Source of the DNA: Providencia sp.
Lineage (GTDB): Bacteria; Pseudomonadota; Gammaproteobacteria; Enterobacterales; Enterobacteriaceae
DNA length: 64,000 nt
Assembly: GCF_003533305.1 (NCBI RefSeq)
Contig: NZ_DOEH01000032.1
Location: 1 to 64,000, forward strand
Direction of reading: 5' to 3'
In this document: positions 25,594 to 34,900 of the stretch, one piece after another
Layout of the letters: each line of letters starts with the position of its first letter
Numbering within the stretch: the stretch's first letter is position 1
Position numbers and translations under genes: made by a program
The notes under the pieces: model-generated
Database searches by the model: none
What the model saw: only the letters and a program-made list of their open reading frames with translations
What the model was told of the DNA's origin: nothing

Positions 25594-28095
25594 ATGGGCA
25601 TAACCAATCTAAATAGGGAATTCATACATCAGGAAAACTCAGTAAATATAAATAATAAAAACATAATAGATGGTAGTGATGTTTCCATTAGTTTTAACTC
25701 TCTTCCCAATATAACTGAGACTTGGCATATTATGAATGAATACAATCATAATATGGACGAAAACCATACAAGTTATCATATTAGTAAAACACAAGCAGAC
25801 AAAATAAATCATACTAAAAATATTTATTTCAATGAAAACAGCTTTCCAAGTGACTTACAAGGCGAACTAAAAGGCAATGTATTTTATGCACAAAGTAGTA
25901 TTATCCCAGCAATAAACAATATCAAAGATGATATTCATCCTAATTTGGTCACTGGACGTAAAACTTTATTATTATTTAAGCCCCATGATATTATTCAAAG
26001 TGATACGGAAATTAAATTAAACGTTTATGATAATAAAAATAATCTGCTACACTCAAGTGTTATGCTCTCCCCGGAATATTTACCTAAAATTGCGGGAGTA
26101 GATCCATATTATACTAATATTTCACCCGAATATTTTGAGCGGCCAATATCATCAGATATATGCATTGAGGAAAAATATGAGTTAGAGCAAATAATAAACG
26201 ATAAAATAAAGCTAAAAGAAATAATTAAAATGAATGAAACTGATATAACTCACATTGTTTTTTCTGATGTTATATTAAAAAAACCATTTATTTTAAACTC
26301 TGACCCTGATCTTTCGAATAAGTCAGTTGCATTAACATCTTACATTAAGGATGAAATAGAAATTAATTATGGTATAAAAAAAATATTACTACCCCCTAAT
26401 GAAACAATCCATTTTGTTTGTGATAGCTCTGGACAATGGGTGACTTATCAAGATGCATTATTATCAAAGCAACATTTCTCTTCATTATTAGCTAGTTCAA
26501 AATTATCAGTTAAGCCTTCATTACATATAAATGAAAAGGAGGAAATTAAAAAAATATCAATAAATAATTGTTATTTAAACAATCTAATTTCAGATAATGA
26601 CACAATAAAAATATCAATTGATAATTTCAACTGGGTTAAAAATATAACCTTAACAACAAATAGAGACTTTAGTTCAAAAAAAATTATATTTACCTCAAAA
26701 TCACAATCTGTAAGTGAAATACTCCATAACAATAAAATCACTCACTTAAAATATAGTGATGAGATATTATTTGAATGTGACTCGAATGGTAAATGGTTAA
26801 AAGTTGAGCCTAATATTAATGAGCCTTCTATTATTCTAGATATTGCATACCCCGAAAAATTCTCTTTAACATTAGATACAAATGAAAAAATAAAAAAATT
26901 TGCTACTATTAATAGAACTTTTATTGATTTATTAAATAAGAATAACTCGATTAAAGTTGCCACTAGCAATTATAACTGGGCAAAAAATTTCTCATTAACA
27001 GAAAACGACTCTTTTCATAACAAGAAAATATTATTTACATCTACCGCAGCCTATACTAGCACTATAAAATATGGGAATAAAAATATAAATCTGAAAAGAA
27101 ATGAAAGTGTGCTTTTTATTTATGACTACTATCATAAATGGATGACCATTAATGATTATTCAATAATGCGTGAGTTAGCGAATATTCAATATATTGAACA
27201 TGGTTGGAGTACAACCCTACCTGCTAACATTATTAAGCCTGGTATTAAATTTGAATTTAACTCTCAAAATAAAAAAGGAATACTTAAGAATATTCAAATA
27301 GATGCACCACATGAATTATTAATGAATACTATTGATATTGGAATGCTAACCCCTCCAAGAAATAATTTTAAATTTCAAGATAATCCAGAACTTAATCGTC
27401 AATATTTTCAAACTATTCCTGTTAGCCAACTTATAGTTTCGCGTTTTGAACCACTCCATATTACCAAAGTAGTAATGCCTGATGGCTCAATATTCACTGA
27501 AAAATCAAGTGGAGATGGTGGTTATCATTCTGGAAACATGAGAGAATCTATTGGTAAAAACCTTATTTCTGATGGAATTAATCTTGCCAATTATGGGATA
27601 AATAGCTCTTCTTCCTTTTCAGAAACATTCTTACCTACATCTCAAATTACACTCCATAATTCAATTGGTTCATATAAAAATGGAATTATTGTACATGGTC
27701 TATCAGGCGGAGGCGGTAAAGCGACATTAGAAGACTCGGATGGCAATGAGTTTAGTCATGAAATCGGTCACAACTTTAATTTAGGTCATTATGAAGGGGG
27801 ATTCAATGGTGGTATCCATTCAGCTCCAGATAAGCGAAATTCAACCTGGGGTTGGGATTCTCTCTACAATAACTTTATACCTAATTTTGAAGTTAAAAAA
27901 ACAGACAAAGCAACATATCTTGAAGTAAAAAAAAACAATAGCCAAGCCCAACCACCTTATAGAGGTCGGTCTTTTAACCGTGACGCCATGTCAGGAGGCA
28001 AACCTTATGACTTTAAATATAATCGCTATACACTCTATACGCCATATACTCTTGCTTCCATTCAAAAAGATATGACTAAAAGTTATATACTATAA
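25594..28095 (+). CDS. M66 family (StcE-like) metalloprotease with internal repeats
   Basis: An 833-residue protein with the zinc motif HEIGHNFNLGH at 722-732. Residues 89-130 (LQGELKGNVFYAQSSIIP, TGRKTLLLFKP) and DAMSGGKP near 797-804 are blocks shared with StcE, TagA and dictomallein. Three diverged repeats (about 215-286, 337-404, 452-519), each ending in an aromatic W-x3 or KW, lie between the N-terminal domain and the protease domain. There is no obvious signal peptide, odd because StcE is secreted. It stops soon after the TPYTLASIQ block where StcE continues, so it may be C-terminally short. Very AT-rich. Mucin cleavage is the family role, inferred here. Confidence 0.82.
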   Translation: MGITNLNREFIHQENSVNINNKNIIDGSDVSISFNSLPNITETWHIMNEYNHNMDENHTSYHISKTQADKINHTKNIYFNENSFPSDLQGELKGNVFYAQSSIIPAINNIKDDIHPNLVTGRKTLLLFKPHDIIQSDTEIKLNVYDNKNNLLHSSVMLSPEYLPKIAGVDPYYTNISPEYFERPISSDICIEEKYELEQIINDKIKLKEIIKMNETDITHIVFSDVILKKPFILNSDPDLSNKSVALTSYIKDEIEINYGIKKILLPPNETIHFVCDSSGQWVTYQDALLSKQHFSSLLASSKLSVKPSLHINEKEEIKKISINNCYLNNLISDNDTIKISIDNFNWVKNITLTTNRDFSSKKIIFTSKSQSVSEILHNNKITHLKYSDEILFECDSNGKWLKVEPNINEPSIILDIAYPEKFSLTLDTNEKIKKFATINRTFIDLLNKNNSIKVATSNYNWAKNFSLTENDSFHNKKILFTSTAAYTSTIKYGNKNINLKRNESVLFIYDYYHKWMTINDYSIMRELANIQYIEHGWSTTLPANIIKPGIKFEFNSQNKKGILKNIQIDAPHELLMNTIDIGMLTPPRNNFKFQDNPELNRQYFQTIPVSQLIVSRFEPLHITKVVMPDGSIFTEKSSGDGGYHSGNMRESIGKNLISDGINLANYGINSSSSFSETFLPTSQITLHNSIGSYKNGIIVHGLSGGGGKATLEDSDGNEFSHEIGHNFNLGHYEGGFNGGIHSAPDKRNSTWGWDSLYNNFIPNFEVKKTDKATYLEVKKNNSQAQPPYRGRSFNRDAMSGGKPYDFKYNRYTLYTPYTLASIQKDMTKSYIL

Positions 28096-28286
28096 AAACT
28101 CCTAACCATATGATTAAAAATAGTTTTCATAAGAAAAACAGTCATTATTATTGTTTTTATATACTACATTTAACCTCTTGATTTTTCAATGTTCCACTAA
28201 TAGTTTTGGGGAGTTGATTTTTTCCTAACTCGTCACCCCAAATCTCAAAAATCTAATAATATTTCTTGATTTCCCACACTGACTTA

Positions 28287-28302
28287 CTGTATATAATTAC
28301 AG
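28287..28302 (+). promoter_or_regulatory. LexA (SOS) box 1
   Basis: CTGTATATAATTACAG fits CTG-N10-CAG, with the usual TATAT start of the spacer. It is upstream of the DinI-like gene. Confidence 0.8.
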
Positions 28303-28312
28303 TTATAATTCA

Positions 28313-28328
28313 CTGTATATAAAACCAG
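28313..28328 (+). promoter_or_regulatory. LexA (SOS) box 2
   Basis: CTGTATATAAAACCAG also fits CTG-N10-CAG, 26 bases after box 1, giving a tandem LexA operator pair. Confidence 0.78.
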
Positions 28329-28354
28329 TCATTCGAAATCTAAGGGAAAGTATT

Positions 28355-28636
28355 ATGGTTACTATTAAGGTGCGGTTTAATAACAACATGAAAGGCAAGT
28401 TACCAATGGGGGCTTTTGACGCATTGAGGAATGAGATCACAAAAAGATTGAGTTCCAAATACCCCGAGTTGAATATTGATATCAATTGGGGATCTCAAGT
28501 TGTGGTGTCTATTGACGGTTTGGGTAAGAACGAGAAGAAAACCTATATCGAGGAAACGCTGGAAGAAATATGGAATGATGGGGAGTGGATGCCAGAAATG
28601 AATGAAAGAGAAGAAGTGGAGTATTTTGATAAGTAA
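28355..28636 (+). CDS. DinI-like SOS modulator
   Basis: A 93-residue DinI/MsgA-like protein: MVTIKVRFNN, LPMGAFDALRNEITKRL, the YPELNI strand, and an acidic C-terminal helix (ETLEEIWNDGEWMPEMNEREEVEYFDK). DinI proteins bind RecA filaments and tune the SOS response; prophage copies may modulate induction. Two LexA boxes lie upstream. A deleted copy of the same gene is at 29826-29922. Confidence 0.88.
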   Translation: MVTIKVRFNNNMKGKLPMGAFDALRNEITKRLSSKYPELNIDINWGSQVVVSIDGLGKNEKKTYIEETLEEIWNDGEWMPEMNEREEVEYFDK

Positions 28637-28723
28637 TAATCTTAATTGTTCAGCCTAGCATTTACATATAATTACCAAGTATTTATACTCCTTGGCTCTA
28701 TAATTTAAGTTAAGGATTAACGA

Positions 28724-29104
28724 ATGAATTGGTATCTGGAAGTTATTAAAAATAATTATGCGAACTTTAATGGCAGAGCTAGGCGTAAAGAGTATTGGAT
28801 GTTTACATTAATTAACACCATTATAATAGCCGCTTTATACTTTATAGTGTTTTCATCTATAGATTACAACACTGGTGAAATGAGTGGTATCGGGTCTGTT
28901 GTTTCGGTGCTAGTCATTATATATGCTTTAGCTGTTTTTGTTCCTAGTATTGCGGTATGCGTTAGAAGACTGCATGACACTGATAAATCTGGCTGGTTTT
29001 TTCTTCTCAACTTTATTCCTTTTGGTGGCCTTGTTGTTTTCGTGTTCATGTGCCTTGATGGTACTCCGGGTAATAACCGATTTGGCTCAAACCCTAAAGA
29101 CTAA
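28724..29104 (+). CDS. DUF805 family membrane protein (YhaH-like)
   Basis: A 126-residue protein of DUF805. The start MNWYLEVIKNNYANFNGRARRKEYWMF, three membrane helices, VRRLHDTDKSGW and the end PGNNRFGSNPK match E. coli YhaH/YhaI. Function unknown. It follows the DinI-like gene by 87 bases, on the same strand, and is followed by a GCGCCA/TGGCGC stem (29115-29137). Confidence 0.82.
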   Translation: MNWYLEVIKNNYANFNGRARRKEYWMFTLINTIIIAALYFIVFSSIDYNTGEMSGIGSVVSVLVIIYALAVFVPSIAVCVRRLHDTDKSGWFFLLNFIPFGGLVVFVFMCLDGTPGNNRFGSNPKD

Positions 29105-29114
29105 ACGTTTAAAT

Positions 29115-29137
29115 GCGCCAATCTCTCGAGCTGGCGC
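29115..29137 (+). terminator. Terminator-like hairpin
   Basis: GCGCCA pairs with TGGCGC around an 11-base loop; T/C-rich sequence follows. A related imperfect copy follows the dinI remnant near 29931-29951. Confidence 0.5.
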
Positions 29138-29251
29138 TTCTTCATAGCTTACTTTTTACCCTTCAATTCCTTATCTAAAATCATCCGACCAATATTGATA
29201 TAGTTCATCGGTCTCATTGCATAATATACCGCCTCAACTCAAGAGGACTTT

Positions 29252-29524
29252 ATGAACACAACTCAATTGCTTTTACTTGCACTCAACTGTATTAACGAAA
29301 ATAGAGAGCTATCTCACACTGAGCTATCAAAAATATACGTTTTTTATAGAACTGAGATAGATTACAAAAACATTTCGATTGATGAATTTATGCTTAATCA
29401 AAACTGGTTACTGACTGATGAGTACAATACTCAAAAAGTGATGAACTTTATTGAAACTTACCTTCATCTATCATCAAAAAAGGCTAAAAGTAGAAAACGG
29501 TATGTCGAACAGAACTCTTGGTGA
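29252..29524 (+). CDS. Unrecognised 90-residue protein
   Basis: A small soluble protein with an N-terminal helical stretch (TQLLLLALNCINENRELSHTELSKIYV) and a basic C-terminal end (SSKKAKSRKRYVEQ). AAGAGGA lies before the ATG. Its end overlaps the start of the next regulator gene, suggesting co-translation. It belongs to the accessory zone of the prophage; no family recognised. Confidence 0.6.
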   Translation: MNTTQLLLLALNCINENRELSHTELSKIYVFYRTEIDYKNISIDEFMLNQNWLLTDEYNTQKVMNFIETYLHLSSKKAKSRKRYVEQNSW

Positions 29525-29714
29525 ATTTATTAAAAATTTGCGTATTTCACTAAATATATCAACTTCGGAGCTAGCAAGAAACCTGACTATATCCGAAGAT
29601 GAATATATAAAATGTGAAAATGGCGAGATGTCTATCTATGTAGATGACTTAGTGGTTATTGCAGATATGTTAGGTACTAATAAGTCCGAGTTAATTTGCA
29701 AGTATATTGATTAG
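29502..29714 (+). CDS. XRE family regulator (small)
   Basis: A 70-residue helix-turn-helix protein: TLGEFIKNLRISLNISTSELARNLTISEDEYIKCENGEMSIYVDDLVVIADMLG is a Cro/C1-type XRE fold, typical of MrpJ-like regulators. It starts at an ATG overlapping the end of the upstream gene. Its partner at 30006-30344 is a different XRE protein. Such genes in prophages can alter host fimbriae or motility; this is inference. Confidence 0.75.
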   Translation: MSNRTLGEFIKNLRISLNISTSELARNLTISEDEYIKCENGEMSIYVDDLVVIADMLGTNKSELICKYID

Positions 29715-29826
29715 GCCAAATTGTCTTGGCCTTCCTGCTCTGCCCTTTCTTCTTCCTCAGCAATACGCTCAGCCTCTTCTTTCATTACTAGTTTCGCTCC
29801 TATCTCTATAAATCGCTGCGCTTCAG
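29713..29826 (-). pseudogene. Remnant of a second tail-fibre 3' end
   Basis: The minus-strand reading EAQRFIEIGAKLVMKEEAER..., ending in stop, resembles the last residues of the intact tail fibre at 30452 (AEAQRLAEIEAERLAKEEAE). It is preceded directly by a dinI remnant. This looks like a scar of a lost phage end or tail-fibre exchange. Confidence 0.6.
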
Positions 29827-29922
29827 TTACTACTAAGGTACGGTTTAATCGCAATATGAAATGATGAAGAGTGGATACCAGAAATAAATGAAAGAGAAGA
29901 AGTGCAATTTTTTAATAAGTAA
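29826..29922 (+). pseudogene. Deleted copy of the DinI-like gene
   Basis: The first part (GTTACTACTAAGGTACGG) matches the start of the DinI-like gene at 28355. The second part, from GAGTGGATACCAGAAATA to the TAA, matches its end. About 180 bases between them are missing. It is thus an internal deletion relic. Confidence 0.7.
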
Positions 29923-30005
29923 TTTAAATGCGCCAACTGCTTGAGCTGGCACATCGATCCTATAAATAATTATGGTAGGTTAACCATCAGTTATTATAGA
30001 GACAT

Positions 30006-30344
30006 CTAATCGCTACCTACTAGCAGAGTACGGGAAGAGGGTTCAATTATCATTTGAGTTTCGAGATAATGTTTTTCTTTATCAATATCCAATAAATCAT
30101 CAGCAACTGAGTTTTCTTTTTCAAGCCGCTCGAAAAACTCACCAATATTAATGTCTAATGCCTTTAAAGCTGCCACTAATTCATCTATGCCTATTTTATT
30201 AACTCCCCGCTCATAACGATACAGTTGCTGTTCACTTTTTATTCCTACTAATTTAGCAAATTGAAAAGCAGTGAAGCCAGCCTCACATCTTAACTTCTTA
30301 AGATTAAGTCCTACTAATTTAGATATTGAGCCAGTATCATTCAT
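30006..30344 (-). CDS. XRE family regulator (MrpJ-like)
   Basis: A 112-residue helix-turn-helix protein. GLNLKKLRCEAGFTAFQFAKLVGIKSEQQLYRYERGVNKIGIDELVAALKAL is a C1-type XRE domain with the S-x-Q-Q-x2-R-Y-E-R-G signature seen in Proteus MrpJ-like regulators; then an acidic/helical tail. The ATG at 30344 has AAGGAG upstream. It sits just after the tail fibre, in the place often used by lysogenic-conversion genes. Confidence 0.78.
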   Translation of the reverse strand: MNDTGSISKLVGLNLKKLRCEAGFTAFQFAKLVGIKSEQQLYRYERGVNKIGIDELVAALKALDINIGEFFERLEKENSVADDLLDIDKEKHYLETQMIIEPSSRTLLVGSD

Positions 30345-30451
30345 GTTATGTCTCCTTGGTGTGATTAATATCTCATCATGAAGCGTCAACATAATTTTTA
30401 CATTTAAAACTTACAATTTGCAATATTTAGAATTATAAATTTACAATAACT

Positions 30452-31891
30452 TTACATCCCTGCATTCTCAGCCTCTTCTTTTGCTAATCGTTCCGCTTCT
30501 ATCTCTGCGAGTCTCTGTGCTTCAGCTTGCTTTTGATTGTAGAGTGAATCACTTGGCATATTGACACGAACATCAATCCAGTGGCCGTTTGGAATATCGC
30601 AAGGGGTGTAACTGTCGAGTTCGTTGCCGTTTTCGTCCATAAATTCAGGGTAGGTAATTAAACGGTTTAGAACAACAGGAGGCGGTAAGTCAGCGTACTT
30701 TCTGTAATGTGTTTCGATAATAATGTCGCCGTCTGCTTCAACTTTAAAATCGGCCCACACTAATGGCAGATTATTAATCCCATTTGGTATCACCAGTCCA
30801 CCGTGATAACCACCCCATGATGCATCGGAATTCATGCCGAGTGTACCTTTGAGCTTATAGCGACCCGTGCTGAGTTTCTCTAGCTCAACTCCCTCAGATT
30901 CGTCATTGAGTTTGATATGGTCGGCAAAGACTTTAATAATTGGGGAGGCTGCTTTTAAGTTACCGTTGGCGTCCTTTGTCGTATTTCCTGTTGAATACAA
31001 TATTTCCCATGCAGTTTCAATTCCACCTTTAGCTATACTTCTACATGCTATAAGACCGGGAAGATGAAAGGCTCTATATTCTTGCAATAGCCGGCTACCA
31101 CCAGATTCTCTAACAATTAACGTCCCAGCGTAGGAGAAAGGATATCCATTCGCCAACTTTGCATTCCCACTCATTTGCTGTGTGTAAGTCCCGACATTTA
31201 TAAGTGATGCAAGTTTAATACCGTCAGGAATATTAATTGATTCTCCAACACCAAAATCACCCACTTGCATTAAAGTTCCGTCGGCATCAGGTAGTATATG
31301 CCTGCGCCAATTAGATGTTTTTCTCTTAGAGCGAATATTTGGCTCAGCAAATGTTGCATCGAGTTGCATTGAAACGCCAGATTCAGTGTGAATCGCCTGT
31401 ACCACTGCGTTGACTGCTTGAATATTTGCTTTTACTTTTAGCTCTCCACTAACCTCCCCGCCAGCCTTATCTAGCTTCCCATCCAACTGCTTATCCATTT
31501 CTTTGGTGGTGCGGAGCTGCTGGGTGGTTTGGTCGGGCAATGTGACCGTGATAATGCCCTGCTCGGTCATCCAGCGCGTGAGTATGTCGCTGAACTGCAC
31601 ATTTGAACCATTCATGGACACAATCTTATTCATCGCATCTGAAACAGAGTGAACCATGGTTGTGAGAATGACGTATTTCGCTGTCGCTGCTGCTGTTGGT
31701 AATGGGAAATTAAGTGTTAACTCGGTGTCAGATTGAATCGATTGAATGCTGTTGTTGTGGACTGTCGCACCAATTTGAATTTGTATCGCTTGCTCTACGG
31801 ATACGCGATTAATGTTGTTGAGCCATTTAGTGCCGGTACCGATGAGTTTAGTGCTATTTGCTGTCGCGGTAACTGTGCCTGTGTTGTACAT
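30452..31891 (-). CDS. Phage tail fibre protein
   Basis: A 479-residue tail fibre. The N-terminus (MYNTGTVTATANSTKLIGTGTKW) is a phage-fibre attachment start, followed by LDGKLDKAGGEVSGELKV trimerising repeats, a receptor-binding middle and a polar C-terminus rich in A-E-A-x-R/E repeats ending at NAGM. It is 66 bases downstream of gpJ on the same strand. The helical end is duplicated as a remnant at 29713-29826. Confidence 0.82.
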   Translation of the reverse strand: MYNTGTVTATANSTKLIGTGTKWLNNINRVSVEQAIQIQIGATVHNNSIQSIQSDTELTLNFPLPTAAATAKYVILTTMVHSVSDAMNKIVSMNGSNVQFSDILTRWMTEQGIITVTLPDQTTQQLRTTKEMDKQLDGKLDKAGGEVSGELKVKANIQAVNAVVQAIHTESGVSMQLDATFAEPNIRSKRKTSNWRRHILPDADGTLMQVGDFGVGESINIPDGIKLASLINVGTYTQQMSGNAKLANGYPFSYAGTLIVRESGGSRLLQEYRAFHLPGLIACRSIAKGGIETAWEILYSTGNTTKDANGNLKAASPIIKVFADHIKLNDESEGVELEKLSTGRYKLKGTLGMNSDASWGGYHGGLVIPNGINNLPLVWADFKVEADGDIIIETHYRKYADLPPPVVLNRLITYPEFMDENGNELDSYTPCDIPNGHWIDVRVNMPSDSLYNQKQAEAQRLAEIEAERLAKEEAENAGM

Positions 31892-31957
31892 ATGATTCTC
31901 CGAAATTTAGACGTAAAAAAAACCGCAATTAAGCGGCTTCTTGTTTGTGTAGGATGT

Positions 31958-34900
31958 TTAATTAAACGATGACGGGTTACTTTTGCATGCGAGCACCAGT
32001 GCTGGGTAGATTTTCAGCGTACAATCAGAGTTATCCCCCCCGTTTCCACGCCCCGTTAATCTCACAATTATTTTTGTATTTGACTGCATTTTGGGGATTT
32101 TGATGTAACAAGATGCAATCGCAGCCCATGTCGAATCAGGACTATCAACTGTTGTGATAATAACATTTTGTTTAACTCCGTTAGCATAAACGGCAATTTC
32201 TATCGGCTGACTTATTGCTGGGGTTTTATGCTCGGATGCAAAGTGCATGGTTGGCATGATTAAATCCACATCATACGGCATACTCCCTATATAGGTCGTT
32301 ATCGACTCTATTGTCATTGTAGATTGTTTATAGAAATACTTTGACACTCCACCGTACAACACTCCAGTTGCAACATCGCCGATAAATTTCTCTGCATACA
32401 CAGTGCCTTTGAAATCACCGTCTGTCGCATAAATAGTGCCTGTAATTTCTGCATTAGTTGCAATCAACCTTCCGTTTTCAAAGTCAAGCATGAGACCTTT
32501 TTTAGTTTGGTCCCAATTTTTAGATTTAATTGTTGAGCCAATGAGTAGCTTCTCAATCATTGCCTGGTTGATAAACGCCTCATTGATAAACACTTGCCCA
32601 TTTTCAACAAAGAAAACAGGCTCTAACTTGCCGCTGGAGGGATTGAAAATACCAAAGGTGTCCGCTGAAAAACCGATTTGTGTCACGACCTTGCCGTTTT
32701 TAACTTCGGCACCCATCATAAACTTGGCATCGAAATACTGGCCGTTCCAGTTAATACCGGTTTTGATAGTGTAAATTGCTGAACCATTCCCTTTGTGATC
32801 GAAAACAGTTTGCCCACGAAGTTCAATAGCAGATTTATTCTCACCAACTTCTGATTTAATGAGTTCGTTAACTTCAGCTTGCGCTTTTTCACTATCAGAA
32901 ACCGATTTTTTAATCGTAGTGATATCTGCACTCACCCCATCAAATTGAGCCGATATTTTCTCAAACGATTTAGCGGATGCCTGTTGATTATCAGCGACAA
33001 GATTATCAGTACGCACAATAGCAGCACGCGATTTGAGTATTTCAGTACCCTGCACATTTTGCTGAACTTGTAGCTGCCCGATAGCTTCAACTTGTGAACC
33101 TTCCGTGGTGGCCATTGTTTGTTGAATGTGGTTAATTGACGCTTCATTATCTTCAAAACGTGATTCAGTTTTCTCGATTTCCTTGGTAAGTGCCTTGTCA
33201 GTGTTAGCGGTGGTTTCTTTTAGCTGACCGATACTGGCTTGAGTGTCATCGTGTTGGCTCTGCTGAGTTTGCTTAATCTGAGTTGTCGTTTCATCAAGTG
33301 TTGCAAGAGATTCCGTGTGTTTAGTCACTACCGCATTGGTTTTTGATAATTCATCCTTGTTATCGTTGATATCTTTACTTAGCTCAGCACGGACTTGCTC
33401 TGTATGTTCCGATTGGGCCTTATCTTTCTCGGCAAGAGATTTACGCACATCGACAAACTCTGCTTCTGATTGCTCCTGCTGCGCTTTCACATTCTCAGTC
33501 AGTTCAGCCGTCGATTTAGTATTATCCGCAACGGCCGTTGATAACCGGCTCACTTCCGCTTTGGATTTTAACAACTCAGAGTTAGTTTCATTCACCTGTG
33601 CATTGGTTTGCATCAAGGCTTCAGTAAAGGCGAATTCAGCGTTAGTCAGTGATGTTTCAACGTGAGTGATATAACCGCGCATTTCGCCAAACTCAGTGAC
33701 TGTGGATTGCTCAAAGCTTGCTTGAGCTTTTTCGAGGTCAACTGTGGCTTTTTCAACTGTCGTCACTCGGCCTTTAATGGTACCGACTTCTTCATTGGTA
33801 CTCGTAATCTCAGCGCGAACTTGACCGATTTGTTGTGCAAAGGATTCATTGGATTTCGCTAATGATTCCTGAACAGTTAAAACATCTGCTGCTGTAATCT
33901 CAAATTCTGAAGCAACTTCTTGCTGGAACTTGGCGTGAGACTCTCTATCATTCGCTTGCACTTGCTCAAGTCGAAAGATTTCTGCTTTTCCGTGAGCCGT
34001 TGTTTCGCTAAGTTTGAAATGAAGTTCAGTAGTAAATTGCGTATTGGTCATTACTGCTTCATTAACCGCTTCTATCTCACGATCGATGCTGATAATTTTT
34101 TGCTTAAAGTCATAACCATCAATTTCTAAATCAGTCACTTTGTCTTTATTAAAGTCGATTTGCTCCTGCATTTGTTGACCAGCTTCATTGCTGAGGAACT
34201 CATTTTTTAACTCATCCATCATGTCCTGTGGCGTTCCACTGGCTTGCCCTACCGCCTCAACGAACTGTGACTTTCCATAACTATTAACCGTACGAACATA
34301 AAACCAATAATTGGTACCCGGCTTTAGATTATCTTTCGACCAAAATTGCCCCTGACCTTGACGGTTAGCCTTGGTGGTCACTTCAATATCATTAGTGCTG
34401 GCCAGTTTCTTGTCGCTGAACCAAAACTCAAAGGTATAACCGTGTTGCGCGGTTTCGCCACCATGAGGAATACAGGTTAACGAGAACATGCCGCCAACCA
34501 TTTCAACATTGACCGGTTGAGGTGGGGCTTGAATATCAAAATCAACAATAGCCGGCGCTGACATTGCACCAGCGGCATTAATAGCACGAACTTCGGCACG
34601 ATAAGAACCACGAATAAGGCCCGATAAATCAACTCTATCCTGTGGAACTTGAATAGACTGAGCAACCTTGCCATTTTCAATAATATTGACAGTGTTATAG
34701 CGAACATCAGCGGCGGCTGATTGCCAACTGAGATAGCCCTGAACCACTTCACCGATATTGGTCGGCACAAACGTAAGGTTAAGCGGTGGCGCCACACCAC
34801 CGGTTGGCAAAACAGTGAATGGCGGCCTGACAAAAGGCTTGCCGATAATATCTTCATAAATATAAGCGCCGTCCTCCTCGAGGAGAATATCAACACCTTC

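Noticed and set aside
28100..28285. Attachment site of the prophage
   Set aside because: A TTTGGGG/CCCCAAA stem is present near 28200, but without the integrase end no direct repeat can be matched, so no att is claimed.
32436..33665. Long plus-strand frames inside gpJ
   Set aside because: They are mirror frames of the gpJ coiled-coil region; composition follows gpJ codons, with no ribosome sites.
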